Of a DNA stretch of 64,000 nt, positions 38,095 to 47,964 are shown piece by piece; the first letter of the stretch is position 1, and every line of letters starts with the position of its first letter. The notes under the pieces are model-generated. The model was given only the letters and a program-made list of their open reading frames with translations, did not search any database and was not told where the DNA came from. Both the position numbers and the translations under genes were made by a program. The stretch comes from Helicobacter japonicus (GTDB taxonomy: Bacteria > Campylobacterota > Campylobacteria > Campylobacterales > Helicobacteraceae): NCBI RefSeq assembly GCF_000762845.2, contig NZ_JRMQ02000007.1:20608-84607 (forward strand), read 5' to 3'.

Positions 38095-38637
38095 TTATAA
38101 TTCTAAAATTTTTATATTTGTATTCGTATAGATACATAACTCTCCTGCAATAGCTAAAGAATGCTCTACAATTTCTCGTGGAGGTAAAGAGGCGTAGTTA
38201 TGTAAGGCGCGTGCCGCACTTAAAGCATAATTCCCACCACTACCAATGGCTGCGATTGTGCCATCTTCTGGCTCTACCACATCACCTGTGCCACTTAAAA
38301 TATAAATATGCTCGGTATTAAGCACAATCATCATTGCTTCAAGTTTGCGTAAATATTTATCCTTACGCCATTCTTTACTAAACTCTAACACACTTCGCAC
38401 CAAATCACCTTTGCGTCCATCTAAAATACGTTCAAACATATCAAAAAGACTAAAAGCGTCTGCAGTAGAACCTGCAAAACCACTTAGAATCTCTCCATTA
38501 TAAAGTGTGCGGATTTTTGTTGCATTGTTTTTTAATACACAATTTCCAAAAGTTACCTGCCCATCTCCGCCAATAATAGCACATTTTTTACCATTATACT
38601 CGCCCTTATAACCAAGTATAGTCGTTGCTTCAAACAT
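38095..38637 (-). CDS. hslV: ATP-dependent protease subunit HslV
   Basis: 180 residues. The proteasome-like N-terminal Thr appears as TTILGYKG at residues 5-6, so a short propeptide (MFEA or MFEAT) must be removed; most HslV start directly with MTT. The [13 protein letters not shown] and [14 protein letters not shown] regions are typical. ATG overlaps the rplI stop (TAATG). Confidence 0.95.
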   Translation of the reverse strand: MFEATTILGYKGEYNGKKCAIIGGDGQVTFGNCVLKNNATKIRTLYNGEILSGFAGSTADAFSLFDMFERILDGRKGDLVRSVLEFSKEWRKDKYLRKLEAMMIVLNTEHIYILSGTGDVVEPEDGTIAAIGSGGNYALSAARALHNYASLPPREIVEHSLAIAGELCIYTNTNIKILEL

Positions 38638-39089
38638 TATTTATCCTTTTGTGGCTCAATTTCTAATTTAAGTGTTGCATTAATGCCTTGTCCAAGCTTG
38701 ACTTGCACTTCAAAATTCCCTATATGCTTTATAGCTTGAGGAATTTCAATATGCTTCTTATCAAGATTTACCTTGTGTTCTTGCAAAGCAAGAGCAATTT
38801 CTTCTTTTGTGATAGAGCCAAAAAGCGTATCATTTGCACCTACTTTTTTATGTAGTGTGAGTGTAAGAGATTCTATTGTTTTTTTCATTTGCTGCATTTC
38901 AGCCATTTCAAGTGCAGCAATCTCCTCTGCTTTGCGTTGGTTAGCTTTATATTTATTAATTACCTCATTCGTAGCACGTTGCGCCTTGCCCTTAGCGATA
39001 AGAAAATTTTGTCCATACCCATCTTTTACTTCAACAATCTCACCTTTTTTACCAAGCCCTTGCACATTTTCTAAAAGTAGAACTTTCAT
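38637..39089 (-). CDS. rplI: 50S ribosomal protein L9
   Basis: 150 residues, [20 protein letters not shown] start, long central helix, C-terminal domain. First gene of the operon with hslVU-era; GGAG 6 nt before ATG. Confidence 0.96.
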   Translation of the reverse strand: MKVLLLENVQGLGKKGEIVEVKDGYGQNFLIAKGKAQRATNEVINKYKANQRKAEEIAALEMAEMQQMKKTIESLTLTLHKKVGANDTLFGSITKEEIALALQEHKVNLDKKHIEIPQAIKHIGNFEVQVKLGQGINATLKLEIEPQKDK

Positions 39090-39108
39090 ATTTTCTCCAT
39101 AATTAAGC

Positions 39109-39114
39109 TATAAT
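39109..39114 (+). promoter_or_regulatory. -10 element of the ygjP-like gene
   Basis: TATAAT on the plus strand, 34 nt before the ATG at 39148. A transcript starting about 39121 would exclude the open GTG at 39118, which helps choose the ATG as the real start. Confidence 0.45.
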
Positions 39115-39147
39115 AATGTGAAAATTATAACTAAAAGTGGCAATTTT

Positions 39148-39858
39148 ATGATAAAAGCATTACAAAAAACTTATACAAACGCCCAAGCCATACATATTCA
39201 GCACAAAAATATTGCTTATCCTCGCATTATTATCAAAGCAGACTTATCCCTTTTTGTGCGTGTGCCATTACACTTTTCGCACACACAAGTTTGGGAATTT
39301 ATTACAAAAAATCATCAATGGATAGAATCCACACTTCATAAACTTCACTCACATCATCTTGCCTTGCATTCTCAACTCAATGCTCATCAAAATCAAATTC
39401 CTATTTTTGGATTCTGGTGCGATATAAGCACTCTTTTACCTAAAACATATTCACTTTTTACCCCATCTCTTACGGATTCTACAAATCCCACCTTTTATAC
39501 CCACACACTCAAAACACAGCTTAAAGCAATGCTTCGTGCGTATATTTATCCACGCGTAGAAGAATATGCTTCGCTTATGGGTGTAACCTATCGCTCAATC
39601 AAAATCACTCACGCTCGCTCACGATTTGGAAGTTGTAGCCACGATAATCGCCTTTGTTTTTCTTTTATGCTTATTTTTGCACAAAAAGAACTTATTGATT
39701 ATGTCATTATCCACGAGCTTGCACATATCCGCCACAAAAACCATTCACGCTCATTTTGGGATTATGTAACAACTTATTGCAAAAAAGCAAAATCTTTGCG
39801 CCTTGCTTTGCGGCAAGATTCTAAAATTTACCCTCTGCTTTTGCAAAAACTCACTTAA
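39148..39858 (+). CDS. YgjP-family zinc metallopeptidase (DUF45)
   Basis: 236 residues from ATG 39148. The zinc site HELAHIRHKNHSRSFW is preceded by the family's SRFGSCS and SFMLIFAQKELIDYVI blocks, all as in YgjP/WSS1-like proteins. Role in vivo is unclear in bacteria. Divergent from rplI, and followed 9 nt later by a small secreted-protein gene in the same direction. Confidence 0.85.
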   Translation: MIKALQKTYTNAQAIHIQHKNIAYPRIIIKADLSLFVRVPLHFSHTQVWEFITKNHQWIESTLHKLHSHHLALHSQLNAHQNQIPIFGFWCDISTLLPKTYSLFTPSLTDSTNPTFYTHTLKTQLKAMLRAYIYPRVEEYASLMGVTYRSIKITHARSRFGSCSHDNRLCFSFMLIFAQKELIDYVIIHELAHIRHKNHSRSFWDYVTTYCKKAKSLRLALRQDSKIYPLLLQKLT

Positions 39859-39867
39859 GGAGAAAAA

Positions 39868-40185
39868 ATGAAAAAAATATGTGCTTTTTTATGCCTTTTT
39901 TATATGAATCTTTTAGCTGGAGAATGGGTGATGTTTTCTGATGGAAAAGATACTTATATCTACTCCACAAACACCGGTGAAGTTTATATTCGTCATCATC
40001 TTGGTAAGAAAAATTATGAAGATATGTTTGTCAAAATGCCTCGAGGTATGCAGCCAAATGAGTTAAAGAAGACACAAAAAGATACGATTCACACACCCAC
40101 CGCGCCAAATGCTGAGCAAATCAAAGATTTACAACTTAACGCACTTAAAAAATCCCAAGAAATGCTTAATTCTGCACTTGATTAG
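39868..40185 (+). CDS. Small putative periplasmic protein
   Basis: 105 residues with a signal peptide (MKKICAFLCLFYMNLLAG), then a compact part with WVMFSDGKDTYIYST, and a charged helical tail. AAGGAG ends 6 nt before the ATG, directly after the metallopeptidase stop, so the two form an operon. Its 3' end overlaps hisG on the other strand by 20 nt. No family recognised. Confidence 0.65.
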   Translation: MKKICAFLCLFYMNLLAGEWVMFSDGKDTYIYSTNTGEVYIRHHLGKKNYEDMFVKMPRGMQPNELKKTQKDTIHTPTAPNAEQIKDLQLNALKKSQEMLNSALD

Positions 40186-40795
40186 TTTCTATACATTTTT
40201 TAAGCTGCTCATAGAGTGAGAGAATCTGTTCTTTTTTCTCATAAAAGCTATTATTATTCACAACCAAATAGGCACTTGATTCCATAATGATTTCATCAAT
40301 CTTGAGATTATTTTGTGCCATTGTGCTACCTGTTTCTACAATATCGACAATCGCATCACTTAATCCCACAAGTGGTGCAAGTTCTATTGAACCATAAAGC
40401 TTTAAAGATTCGATAGAAACAGCTTTATTTGCAAAATATTTACGCGTGATATGAGGCATTTTTGTAGCGATTTTAAGTTTAGGTTTTTGATAATCAATGC
40501 TCTTCCCCACTGGCGAGCCAACTACAACCTTGCATTTCCCAATACCAAGATTCAAAAGTCGCACGAGATTTGCTTGCTGCTCTTCTATCACATCTAAACC
40601 CACAATACCAACATCTGCAGCCTGATGAACCACATAAGTAGGCACATCTTGACTACGCACAAGCAAAAAAGTAAAGTCATTATGCTCTAAAATCAATTTT
40701 CTATCATCAAAAACAAAATTACCTCCATAGAGTTGCTCAAATAACGCTAGACTTTCTTTCGCTATACGTCCTTTAGGCAAAGCTATTTTTATCAT
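40166..40795 (-). CDS. hisG: ATP phosphoribosyltransferase, short form
   Basis: 209 residues: IALPKGRIAKESLALF start, and VDIVETGSTMAQNNLK near the C-terminus (PRPP-binding). First step of histidine synthesis. The length is that of the short HisG class, which lacks the ACT-like regulatory domain and normally needs HisZ; no hisZ or other his gene is in the window. Last gene of the operon led by the HAD-phosphatase. Confidence 0.93.
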   Translation of the reverse strand: MIKIALPKGRIAKESLALFEQLYGGNFVFDDRKLILEHNDFTFLLVRSQDVPTYVVHQAADVGIVGLDVIEEQQANLVRLLNLGIGKCKVVVGSPVGKSIDYQKPKLKIATKMPHITRKYFANKAVSIESLKLYGSIELAPLVGLSDAIVDIVETGSTMAQNNLKIDEIIMESSAYLVVNNNSFYEKKEQILSLYEQLKKCIETNQVQN

Positions 40796-40820
40796 TCTCT
40801 ATCTCCTTAGTTTTAAAATC

Positions 40821-41441
40821 TTATATATGCTTTTGTAAAGCTTTTTGCATACCTTTAAAAACAAGTGTGTTATCATAAATTGCATCTTCAAAAAAACGTG
40901 CAAAAAATTTTCCATCGCCACCAGTAAAATACAACTTCTTAGTGCGCGAAGTATTTTTAATCATCAAAATGATACTTTTTAGCACACCAAAACTTATCGC
41001 ATCGGAAGTATTTTGAGGTAATTGAGTAAGATCCACACCCGGCTCAATATCTCTTCCCAAAACACGTGAAATATCTGCATACATTTTTTTATATGATTCA
41101 AGTCCGGGCATAATATAGCCACCAAGATGAATCCCTTCTTGCATTACATCTATGGTAATAGCACTTCCTGCATCAATAATCACCCCATCATCAACAGCCC
41201 TACACGCTGCTTTTCTATCGACACCTAAACCGCTATATTGTGTTTTTAGTTCAATATGTTCATTCACATTGATACAATAAGAATGAGAAGCAAGCAAGCA
41301 ACGCTCAAACCGCTCATTTACACTTATATAATAAATAGGTAATCCTTCTTTTTTTTTTGTTAAAGCATAAGGTTTTTCTTTCCAAATTTTTCCCTTATGG
41401 TAAAAATGCAAAAAAGTATTCCCTATATCACAAAGAAGCAT
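40821..41441 (-). CDS. coaX: Type III pantothenate kinase
   Basis: 206 residues, MLLCDIGNTFLHFY (phosphate loop with D5), GVDRKAACRA, and IIDAGSAITIDVM, then GGYIMPGL, all CoaX motifs. First step of coenzyme A synthesis. Start overlaps the lipoprotein gene's stop by one base; same neighbours as HP0862 in H. pylori. Confidence 0.93.
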   Translation of the reverse strand: MLLCDIGNTFLHFYHKGKIWKEKPYALTKKKEGLPIYYISVNERFERCLLASHSYCINVNEHIELKTQYSGLGVDRKAACRAVDDGVIIDAGSAITIDVMQEGIHLGGYIMPGLESYKKMYADISRVLGRDIEPGVDLTQLPQNTSDAISFGVLKSIILMIKNTSRTKKLYFTGGDGKFFARFFEDAIYDNTLVFKGMQKALQKHI

Positions 41442-42451
41442 TATTGAAACCTCTTATACACTTTGTCATAAAAAAAAGTATCCTGATTGTAAAAAAGACT
41501 CTTCTTCTTTGCGAGATTATTTTTATACACTAAAGGTGCAAAATCTTTAAGATTGAGTTCAATAAGATAGCCACCTCTTTCAAGTGTATAAAGAGTATTA
41601 TTCGCAATCACAATCCCGCTAAAAACTGCAAAAGGTAGTCGCACCTTACGCAAAAGTTTCAATGTGTGGTCAAGCTCTAAAATCTCACCTTCAATACTCA
41701 AAACATAAACCTTATCATTAAAAAACAATACATCACGTAAATCTACATCGTATTTGAAACTTCTATCGCCAATAATTACACTCACACGCTTAGTTGTTGC
41801 TGCTAAAAGATAATTATTTTGCGCGTAGATATAAATAACATTATTAAAAAATTTATCACTCACAATAAGAATATCTTTAGTGATTTTATTTTGTGCAATA
41901 TCATAAATAAGCACCTTACCCTCTAAATCCGGAAAAATCACATATTTATCATTTATTTGTGGTGAAGCAAGATAAGTGTTAATTGCCAAAACTGCAGGGT
42001 ATTTTTGAGAAAAAATCTCTTTTTTTTGTGCAATATCATAATACATAATAGTATTATCAAGAAGCACCATAGCAAGTTTATCATCTTTAAGACTTGCAGA
42101 GAGAACACAAGTATCAAAAGGTATGCTTTGTGATGTATGCTTATTTGATTCTAAAATAATAATATTCTCGCATCGAGACTGCAAGACATAAGTATCTTTA
42201 TCTTGGGCAAGAAATTTATGATAAGGCTCTAAAACAAGCGGTGTTATACCCTGTGAAAAGCTAACTAAAGTATTATCTTTAAGTATCGCGCCTTCACGCG
42301 TAGCACTTTTTATAGGAGCACTCAATGTATCCTTAAATACTACTTTGCCATTTATAGCTTGTGGCTCAAAATGCTTTTTTGAACTACACCCAGATACACA
42401 TATTGCATAGATACAAAAAACCAAAAGAATAAATTTGACTTCTCTTGTCAT
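41441..42451 (-). CDS. Lipoprotein with beta-propeller-like repeats (BamB-like)
   Basis: 336 residues with a lipoprotein signal (lipobox VSGC, Cys about 22) and repeated strands of the kind LAMVLLDNTIMYYDIAQKKE and KYVIFPDLEGKVLIYDIAQN, as in PQQ/BamB-like propellers. It starts one base after overlap with a YfgM-like gene. In E. coli, yfgM and bamB are adjacent, and BamB belongs to the outer-membrane assembly complex. A BamB-like role is an inference from fold and neighbour. Confidence 0.65.
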   Translation of the reverse strand: MTREVKFILLVFCIYAICVSGCSSKKHFEPQAINGKVVFKDTLSAPIKSATREGAILKDNTLVSFSQGITPLVLEPYHKFLAQDKDTYVLQSRCENIIILESNKHTSQSIPFDTCVLSASLKDDKLAMVLLDNTIMYYDIAQKKEIFSQKYPAVLAINTYLASPQINDKYVIFPDLEGKVLIYDIAQNKITKDILIVSDKFFNNVIYIYAQNNYLLAATTKRVSVIIGDRSFKYDVDLRDVLFFNDKVYVLSIEGEILELDHTLKLLRKVRLPFAVFSGIVIANNTLYTLERGGYLIELNLKDFAPLVYKNNLAKKKSLFYNQDTFFYDKVYKRFQ

Positions 42452-43110
42452 TATTTATCCTCTCCTTTTGATGATTGCAATTTTAATCCATAATGCTTCA
42501 AATTTACTGCTTCTTCCCAAAACAAAGTGTTTTCTGGAATAAGGAGGAGTTTTTGATGGGCTTCTTTAGCCTCTCCTGCTTGAAAAAGTAAATATGCCTC
42601 CTGCAAAAGTGCTAAATTTTTGAGACCTGTTGGTTTTGTAGATTCTAAACTTGCAAGATATGGTGCTAAAGATGCGGTATTTATAGGATTTTGAGAATCT
42701 ACAAACTCACTTGCCTTCAATGAAGCAATCTCATATTGGGCGAGTGAGCGCACAAAAGCATTTTGAGATTTTGCTAATTCCTCATAGGCTGTCATATCAT
42801 TGTTTGTATTAAAAAATCGATACATATCATACAAAGCAGGACTTGATTGCTTTAGTGTATGCAATGCTTCTTCGTTTGTAGAATCTATAAGCAGTTTTGC
42901 ATACGCTGAACTCGCCTTTTGAGCCTTTCTAGATTCTATATATTCACTTACCCAAATCCACGCAAATACACCAATGACACACACAATCAATGCAATGATA
43001 TATTTGCGGTATCTTTTCCATAGAATCTCTAACGTAAAAGCACTCTCTAAAATTTTTTCATCACTATTAAAAGATTCCTTAACGCTTTTTAAATTTGATT
43101 GCAAACTCAT
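42451..43110 (-). CDS. Membrane-anchored TPR-like protein (YfgM-like)
   Basis: 219 residues. One TM segment (about 34-53) after a cytoplasmic N-terminus, then helical hairpins (SSAYAKLLIDSTNEEALHTL, YEELAKSQNAFVRSLAQYEI) in the manner of TPR/YfgM proteins that work with SecYEG and periplasmic chaperones. Overlaps the BamB-like gene by one base and follows dut. Confidence 0.65.
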   Translation of the reverse strand: MSLQSNLKSVKESFNSDEKILESAFTLEILWKRYRKYIIALIVCVIGVFAWIWVSEYIESRKAQKASSAYAKLLIDSTNEEALHTLKQSSPALYDMYRFFNTNNDMTAYEELAKSQNAFVRSLAQYEIASLKASEFVDSQNPINTASLAPYLASLESTKPTGLKNLALLQEAYLLFQAGEAKEAHQKLLLIPENTLFWEEAVNLKHYGLKLQSSKGEDK

Positions 43111-43131
43111 ATACTCTCCTTGATATAAATG

Positions 43132-43575
43132 TTATTTTGATATGCCAGAAGAGCCAAAACCCTTCTCCCCACGCTCGCTCTCGTTTAATTCCTGCACTTC
43201 CTCAAATGTTGCTTGTATAATCTCATTGACTACTGCTTGGGCGATTCTATCCCCTGTGTGAATATTGAAATCCTCATTTGAGTGATTGATTAGAATCACT
43301 TTAATCTCTCCACGATAATCACTATCAATTGTGCCGGGCGCATTAAGCACACTGATACCATTTTTAAGGGCTAAACCACTCCTTGGACGCACCTGCACCT
43401 CAAAGTTAGATTCTATTTCAAAGGCTAAGCCCGTGCCTATAAGTGCTCTCTCTCCTGCTCTAATACTACAATCCTCAATAGCGTGCAAATCAAAACCGGC
43501 TGCTTGCGCACTTTGATATTTTGGTATCAACGCATTGTGATGAAGTTTTTTAATCTTAATATGTGCTTGCTTCAT
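43132..43575 (-). CDS. dut: dUTP diphosphatase
   Basis: 147 residues from ATG 43575 (a GTG one codon up is also open). The five trimeric dUTPase motifs are readable: AGFDLHAIED, RPRSGLALKNG, NAPGTIDSDYRGEI, GDRIAQAVV and RGEKGFGSSG. Removes dUTP and provides dUMP for thymidylate. Between greA and the YfgM-like gene. Confidence 0.96.
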   Translation of the reverse strand: MKQAHIKIKKLHHNALIPKYQSAQAAGFDLHAIEDCSIRAGERALIGTGLAFEIESNFEVQVRPRSGLALKNGISVLNAPGTIDSDYRGEIKVILINHSNEDFNIHTGDRIAQAVVNEIIQATFEEVQELNESERGEKGFGSSGISK

Positions 43576-43581
43576 CACTTT

Positions 43582-44073
43582 TTATCCTTCAAATATAATA
43601 TCTTTATAAAATATCTCAAGTATCTCAAATTCATTTTCTCCATTTGGTAATACTATACTCACCTCATCACCAACCGCTTTTCCCATTAATGCCTTAGCAA
43701 TAGGTGAAGAAACAGAAATAAGCCCTTTTGATGGATTGCTTTCCATAGAACCTACAAGTGTATAAATAAACTCCTTATCTGTATCAAGATTCACAATTTT
43801 AACGCTTGAGCCAAAACTTACTTTATCGTGTGATAAAGTCGCGGGATTAATAATCTGCGCGTTAGCCAACATAAGTCCCAATTCATTAATACGCGCTTCA
43901 ATAAAAGCTTGTTTTTCCCGCGCAGCGTGATATTCTGCATTTTCTTTCAAATCTCCGTGAGAACGTGCAACATCAATTTCTACCACGATACGCGGACGCT
44001 CCACTTCTTTAAGATTCTTAAGCTCTGCAACAATCTTCTCATAGCCATAATTTGTCATTGGTTCAGTTGCCAT
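43582..44073 (-). CDS. greA: Transcription elongation factor GreA
   Basis: 163 residues. ATG 44073 is preceded by GGGGGAG at 4 nt; an in-frame start four codons up lies on that site and is less likely. N-terminal coiled coil with the acidic tip (HGDLKENAEYHAAREKQAFI) and C-terminal FKBP-like domain (SPIAKALMGKAVGDEVSI). Rescues backtracked RNA polymerase. Confidence 0.96.
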   Translation of the reverse strand: MATEPMTNYGYEKIVAELKNLKEVERPRIVVEIDVARSHGDLKENAEYHAAREKQAFIEARINELGLMLANAQIINPATLSHDKVSFGSSVKIVNLDTDKEFIYTLVGSMESNPSKGLISVSSPIAKALMGKAVGDEVSIVLPNGENEFEILEIFYKDIIFEG

Positions 44074-44144
44074 TTTCTCCCCCAAATTATTTTCAAAATT
44101 TTTAGAAACAATCTCTTATTTTAGCTAAACTAAAAAAACAAGGG

Positions 44145-44846
44145 CTAAATACTACATTTTTGTGCAATATAACGCACGGCTTCAAATGTGCTCTCACATA
44201 GAGGCACATTAAATTGTTCCATATCCTCCCTCTTTCCAAATCCACAAAGCACACCAACCGCATTGATTTCTGCTCTTTGTGCTGCACTCAAATCAAGATG
44301 TGTATCACCCACCATATAGATTTTCTGTTTTACTATATCCTTCTGTGTGATATGGAGCATCTCTAATGCTTTAAATATAGGTTCAGGACTTGGTTTGGGG
44401 TGAGTTATAGATTCTATACCAACTATACATTCAAAATACTGCCACACACCAAGTTTTTCTAAGAGAATCTGCGAAAAATCTCCGCGTTTTGTTGTTACCA
44501 CACCAAGATAAGCAAAACTATGTGCTTCAATAATCGCCTCTTTTACCAAAGGGAGCAAATGTGTGCCCTCCTCCATTAGTGAGCGATAACAGATTCTATA
44601 ATAATGCACATATTCTGCCACTTTATTAGAATCTGCACCATTTTGCAAAAACATATCTTCCAAAGTATGCCCAATAGTATTTTTTACAGATTCAAGTGAA
44701 GGGGCTTTTTGTCCCATTTTTTTATAAGCATCACAAAAACTCGCATAAATGGCTTGTGTAGAATCTACAAGCGTGCCATCTAAATCAAAAAGCACAATAA
44801 CATCTTTTGTATTATCTCGTATATTTTGAAGCTCTTTATCACTCAT
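44145..44846 (-). CDS. HAD-family phosphatase (Gph/PpaX type)
   Basis: 233 residues. Motif I FDLDGTLVDST, motif II VVTTKRGDF, motif III with KPSPEP and MVGDTHLDL. Looks like phosphoglycolate phosphatase or pyrophosphatase PpaX; substrate cannot be fixed from sequence. First gene of the greA-dut-coaX-hisG set, 71 nt before greA. Confidence 0.85.
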   Translation of the reverse strand: MSDKELQNIRDNTKDVIVLFDLDGTLVDSTQAIYASFCDAYKKMGQKAPSLESVKNTIGHTLEDMFLQNGADSNKVAEYVHYYRICYRSLMEEGTHLLPLVKEAIIEAHSFAYLGVVTTKRGDFSQILLEKLGVWQYFECIVGIESITHPKPSPEPIFKALEMLHITQKDIVKQKIYMVGDTHLDLSAAQRAEINAVGVLCGFGKREDMEQFNVPLCESTFEAVRYIAQKCSI

Positions 44847-44881
44847 TCATTATCCTCAAATCTCATTATTGCACTTTTTGC

Positions 44882-44887
44882 ATTATA
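44882..44887 (-). promoter_or_regulatory. -10 element of the gph/greA/dut operon
   Basis: TATAAT on the minus strand at 44887-44882, 36 nt before the ATG at 44846. It is preceded by AT-rich DNA and diverges from the nap promoter region. Confidence 0.45.
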
Positions 44888-45048
44888 TACCATTTCTCTA
44901 AGTATTTAAATAACTTGACTCCTCACTTTAGTTTCTAAAAATGATTTTTACACTCTACCAAACGCAAAATATTGTTAGAGGATTCATATACTATATATTT
45001 ATATATATAAAGATAAATATTAAAAAGTTAAGCATTACTTAAATAGTA

Positions 45049-45091
45049 TTGATTTTTATCAAATAGGTAGAATGGGTATCAAAGATAGAAT
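45049..45091 (+). promoter_or_regulatory. Crp/Fnr box and -10 of the nap operon
   Basis: TTGAT-TTTT-ATCAA (45049-45062) is a perfect Fnr-type palindrome. A -10-like TAGAAT at 45086-45091 would start transcription about 45097, putting the palindrome centre (45055.5) at about -41.5, the classic class II activator position. Anaerobic or nitrate/NO-linked activation of nap fits. The start site is inferred from spacing, not mapped. The rest of the 297-nt gap (44847-45143) is very AT-rich. Confidence 0.65.
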
Positions 45092-45100
45092 TTTTTTAAT

Positions 45101-45119
45101 CATTTGGATTCTCCAAATG
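45101..45119 (+). promoter_or_regulatory. Perfect 7-bp hairpin in the nap 5' UTR
   Basis: CATTTGG-ATTCT-CCAAATG, a few nt after the inferred start and 16 nt before AAGGAGG. It could stabilise the mRNA or be an operator; no known motif was matched. Confidence 0.4.
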
Positions 45120-45143
45120 TAAGCGACAACTTAAGGAGGTTTT

Positions 45144-47957
45144 ATGACAAGCAAAATTCAAAGCAATAAGCCTACGCTTTCACGCCGCGACTTTATTAAA
45201 AGTGCAGCGGCAGCTTCAGCGGCAGCAAGTGTAGGGTTAAGTATCCCAAGCGTGATGAGTGCAGAGGCACAAAATGCACAAAAACTTTGGAAATGGGATA
45301 AAGCAGTATGTAGATTCTGTGGAACAGGTTGTGGTATTATGGTTGCTACGCAAAAAGACAGCGCAGGACAAGCAAAAATCGTAGCAGTTAAGGGCGACCC
45401 AGAAGCACCTGTAAATCGTGGTTTAAATTGTATCAAGGGATATTTTTGTGCAAAGATTATGTATGGAGCAGATAGGCTTACAAAACCTCTTTTACGCGTC
45501 AATAGTAATGGAGAGTTTGATAAAAAAGGAAAGTTTGCCCCTGTAAGCTGGAAAAGAGCCTTTGATGAAATGGAAAAACAATTTAAAAAAGCCTATAATG
45601 AGCTTGGACCTACAGGTATAGCAGTTTTTGGCTCTGGGCAATATACTGTTCAAGAAGGCTATGCCGCAGTAAAACTCATCAAAGGTGGGTTTAGAAGTAA
45701 TAATATTGACCCAAATGCACGACATTGTATGGCAAGTGCAGTTGTTGGATTTATAGAAACTTTTGGTATTGATGAACCTGCTGGGTGCTATGACGACATT
45801 GAACTTACAGATACAATTGTTACTTGGGGTGCGAATATGGCTGAAATGCACCCTGTGCTTTGGAGTCGTGTAACCGACAGAAAACTTAGCAATAGTAATG
45901 TAAAAGTGATAAATCTTTCTACTTATACGAATCGCACATCAGATTTAGCAGATATTGAGATTATATTTAAACCACATACTGACTTAGCTATTTGGAATTT
46001 TCTTGCACGAGAAATCATTAATCGCAATGCAGTAGATGAAACATTTGTAAAAGAAAATTGTGTCTTTAGCACAGGTTTTGTTAATATTGGCTATGGTATG
46101 AGAAATAATCCTAATCATCCTAAATTCAAGCCTGAAGAAAGGGATATAGTTGCTAAGGAAGTATCAAAAATAATGAGTGATGATGAAGGTATCACGCTAC
46201 AATATCTTGGTATTAAAGCAGGTGATGAAATGAAAATGGATAAAGCTGGTGCAGCAGGAAACCACTGGGGTATTAGCTTTGAGGATTTCAAAAAAGGCTT
46301 AGAACCTTATACTCTTGATTTTGTAGCAAATCTTGCTAAAGGCAACCCTGATGAAAGCATAGAATCTTTCAAGCAAAAACTTCAAAATCTTGCAGATTAT
46401 TATATTGATAAAAATCGCAAAATTGTAAGCTTTTGGACTATGGGTATGAATCAACACCAAAGAGGCACTTGGGTAAATGAGCAAAGCTATATGGTGCATA
46501 TGCTTCTTGGTAAGCAAGCTAAGCCTGGTAGTGGCGCATTCTCGCTCACAGGGCAACCTAGTGCGTGTGGCACTGCGCGTGAAGTTGGAACATTTGCACA
46601 CAGACTTCCTGCAGATATGGTAGTAGCAAATCCTAAGCACCGCGAAGTTACTGAAAAAATATGGAATCTCCCCTCTGGCACACTCAATGGCAAAATAGGC
46701 GCACCATTCTTGAAAATTATGCGTGATTTGGAAGATTCTAAAATCAAATGGGCGTGGGTTCAAGTGAATAATCCGTGGCAAAATACTGCTAATGCTAATC
46801 ACTGGATTGCGGCAGCAAGAGAACAAGATAATTTTATCGTGGTAAGTGAATGCTATCCGGGCATAAGTGCTAAAGTAGCAGATTTAATCTTGCCAACAGC
46901 AATGATTTATGAAAAATGGGGAGCGTATGGTAATGCTGAAAGACGCACTCAACATTGGAAACAGCAAGTTGTAGCACCCGGAGAAGCTATGCCTGATATT
47001 TGGCAAATAGCTGAATTTGCTAAAAGATTTACACTCAGTGAAGTATGGAATAAAGAATATGCTGACCTTGAACTTAAACCTGTTTTAGAAGCAGCTATTG
47101 CTATGGGTTACAAAGAAAATGATACGCTCTATGATGTGCTTTTTGCCAACAAAAATGCAAAAGCTTTTGGTATGCAAGATGCTATGCTAAAAGATGAACT
47201 CAACACAGAAGTATTGGGTGATTATCGCAATGTGCAAGGAAGCAATGGTGAAGCATTTAAGGGTTACGGATTTTTTATCCAAAAATACCTTTGGGAAGAA
47301 TATCGTCAATTTGGCTTAGGACACGCACACGATTTAGCAGACTTTGATACTTATCATCGTGTGAGAGGTTTGCGTTGGCCTGTCGTTAATGGCAAAGAAA
47401 CGCAATGGAGATTTAATAGCAAATATGACTTCTATGCACAAAAACTTGGTAATGGAAAAGCATTTGCATTCTATGGGAATAAAGGCAAAGAAATGCCTGC
47501 AGGCTCGCTTCAAGCACCAAATGAGGATAAAGTAAGCATTGACAATAAAGCAAAAATTTTCTTGCGTCCTTATATGGATCCTTGTGAAATGCCTGATAAA
47601 ACATATCCTTTATGGCTCTGCACTGGACGCGTATTGGAACATTGGCATTCTGGCACAATGACTATGCGTGTGCCTGAACTCTATCGTGCTGTGCCTGAGG
47701 CACTCTGTTATATGCACCCTGATGATGCAAAAGCACAAAATTTAGAGCAAAATCAAATCGTATGGATAGAATCTAGACGCGGTAAAGTAAAAGCAAAACT
47801 TGATTTACGCGGACGAAATCGCCCACCAAAGGGACTTATTTATGTGCCTTGGTTTGACGAAAATGTATTTATCAATAAGGTTTGTCTTGATGCGACTTGT
47901 CCAATCTCAAAACAAACAGACTTTAAAAAGTGTGCCGTGAAAGTGTATAAAGCATAA
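45144..47957 (+). CDS. napA: Periplasmic nitrate reductase catalytic subunit NapA
   Basis: 937 residues. Tat signal (RRDFIK, 14-19), [4Fe-4S] ligands C56, C59, C63 and C96, molybdenum ligand C195 in NARHCMAS, and C-terminal molybdopterin-binding region. Reduces nitrate to nitrite in the periplasm. Length matches epsilonproteobacterial NapA, longer than the 828-residue E. coli protein. Starts the operon behind AAGGAGG. Confidence 0.97.
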   Translation: MTSKIQSNKPTLSRRDFIKSAAAASAAASVGLSIPSVMSAEAQNAQKLWKWDKAVCRFCGTGCGIMVATQKDSAGQAKIVAVKGDPEAPVNRGLNCIKGYFCAKIMYGADRLTKPLLRVNSNGEFDKKGKFAPVSWKRAFDEMEKQFKKAYNELGPTGIAVFGSGQYTVQEGYAAVKLIKGGFRSNNIDPNARHCMASAVVGFIETFGIDEPAGCYDDIELTDTIVTWGANMAEMHPVLWSRVTDRKLSNSNVKVINLSTYTNRTSDLADIEIIFKPHTDLAIWNFLAREIINRNAVDETFVKENCVFSTGFVNIGYGMRNNPNHPKFKPEERDIVAKEVSKIMSDDEGITLQYLGIKAGDEMKMDKAGAAGNHWGISFEDFKKGLEPYTLDFVANLAKGNPDESIESFKQKLQNLADYYIDKNRKIVSFWTMGMNQHQRGTWVNEQSYMVHMLLGKQAKPGSGAFSLTGQPSACGTAREVGTFAHRLPADMVVANPKHREVTEKIWNLPSGTLNGKIGAPFLKIMRDLEDSKIKWAWVQVNNPWQNTANANHWIAAAREQDNFIVVSECYPGISAKVADLILPTAMIYEKWGAYGNAERRTQHWKQQVVAPGEAMPDIWQIAEFAKRFTLSEVWNKEYADLELKPVLEAAIAMGYKENDTLYDVLFANKNAKAFGMQDAMLKDELNTEVLGDYRNVQGSNGEAFKGYGFFIQKYLWEEYRQFGLGHAHDLADFDTYHRVRGLRWPVVNGKETQWRFNSKYDFYAQKLGNGKAFAFYGNKGKEMPAGSLQAPNEDKVSIDNKAKIFLRPYMDPCEMPDKTYPLWLCTGRVLEHWHSGTMTMRVPELYRAVPEALCYMHPDDAKAQNLEQNQIVWIESRRGKVKAKLDLRGRNRPPKGLIYVPWFDENVFINKVCLDATCPISKQTDFKKCAVKVYKA

Positions 47958-47964
47958 GGATAAA

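Noticed and set aside
39118..39147. GTG start for the YgjP-like gene
   Set aside because: It falls just after a TATAAT box and before the likely transcript start; ATG 39148 fits better.
46299..46826. 175-codon minus-strand ORF inside napA
   Set aside because: Antisense to a highly conserved gene, no ribosome site, no recognisable domain.
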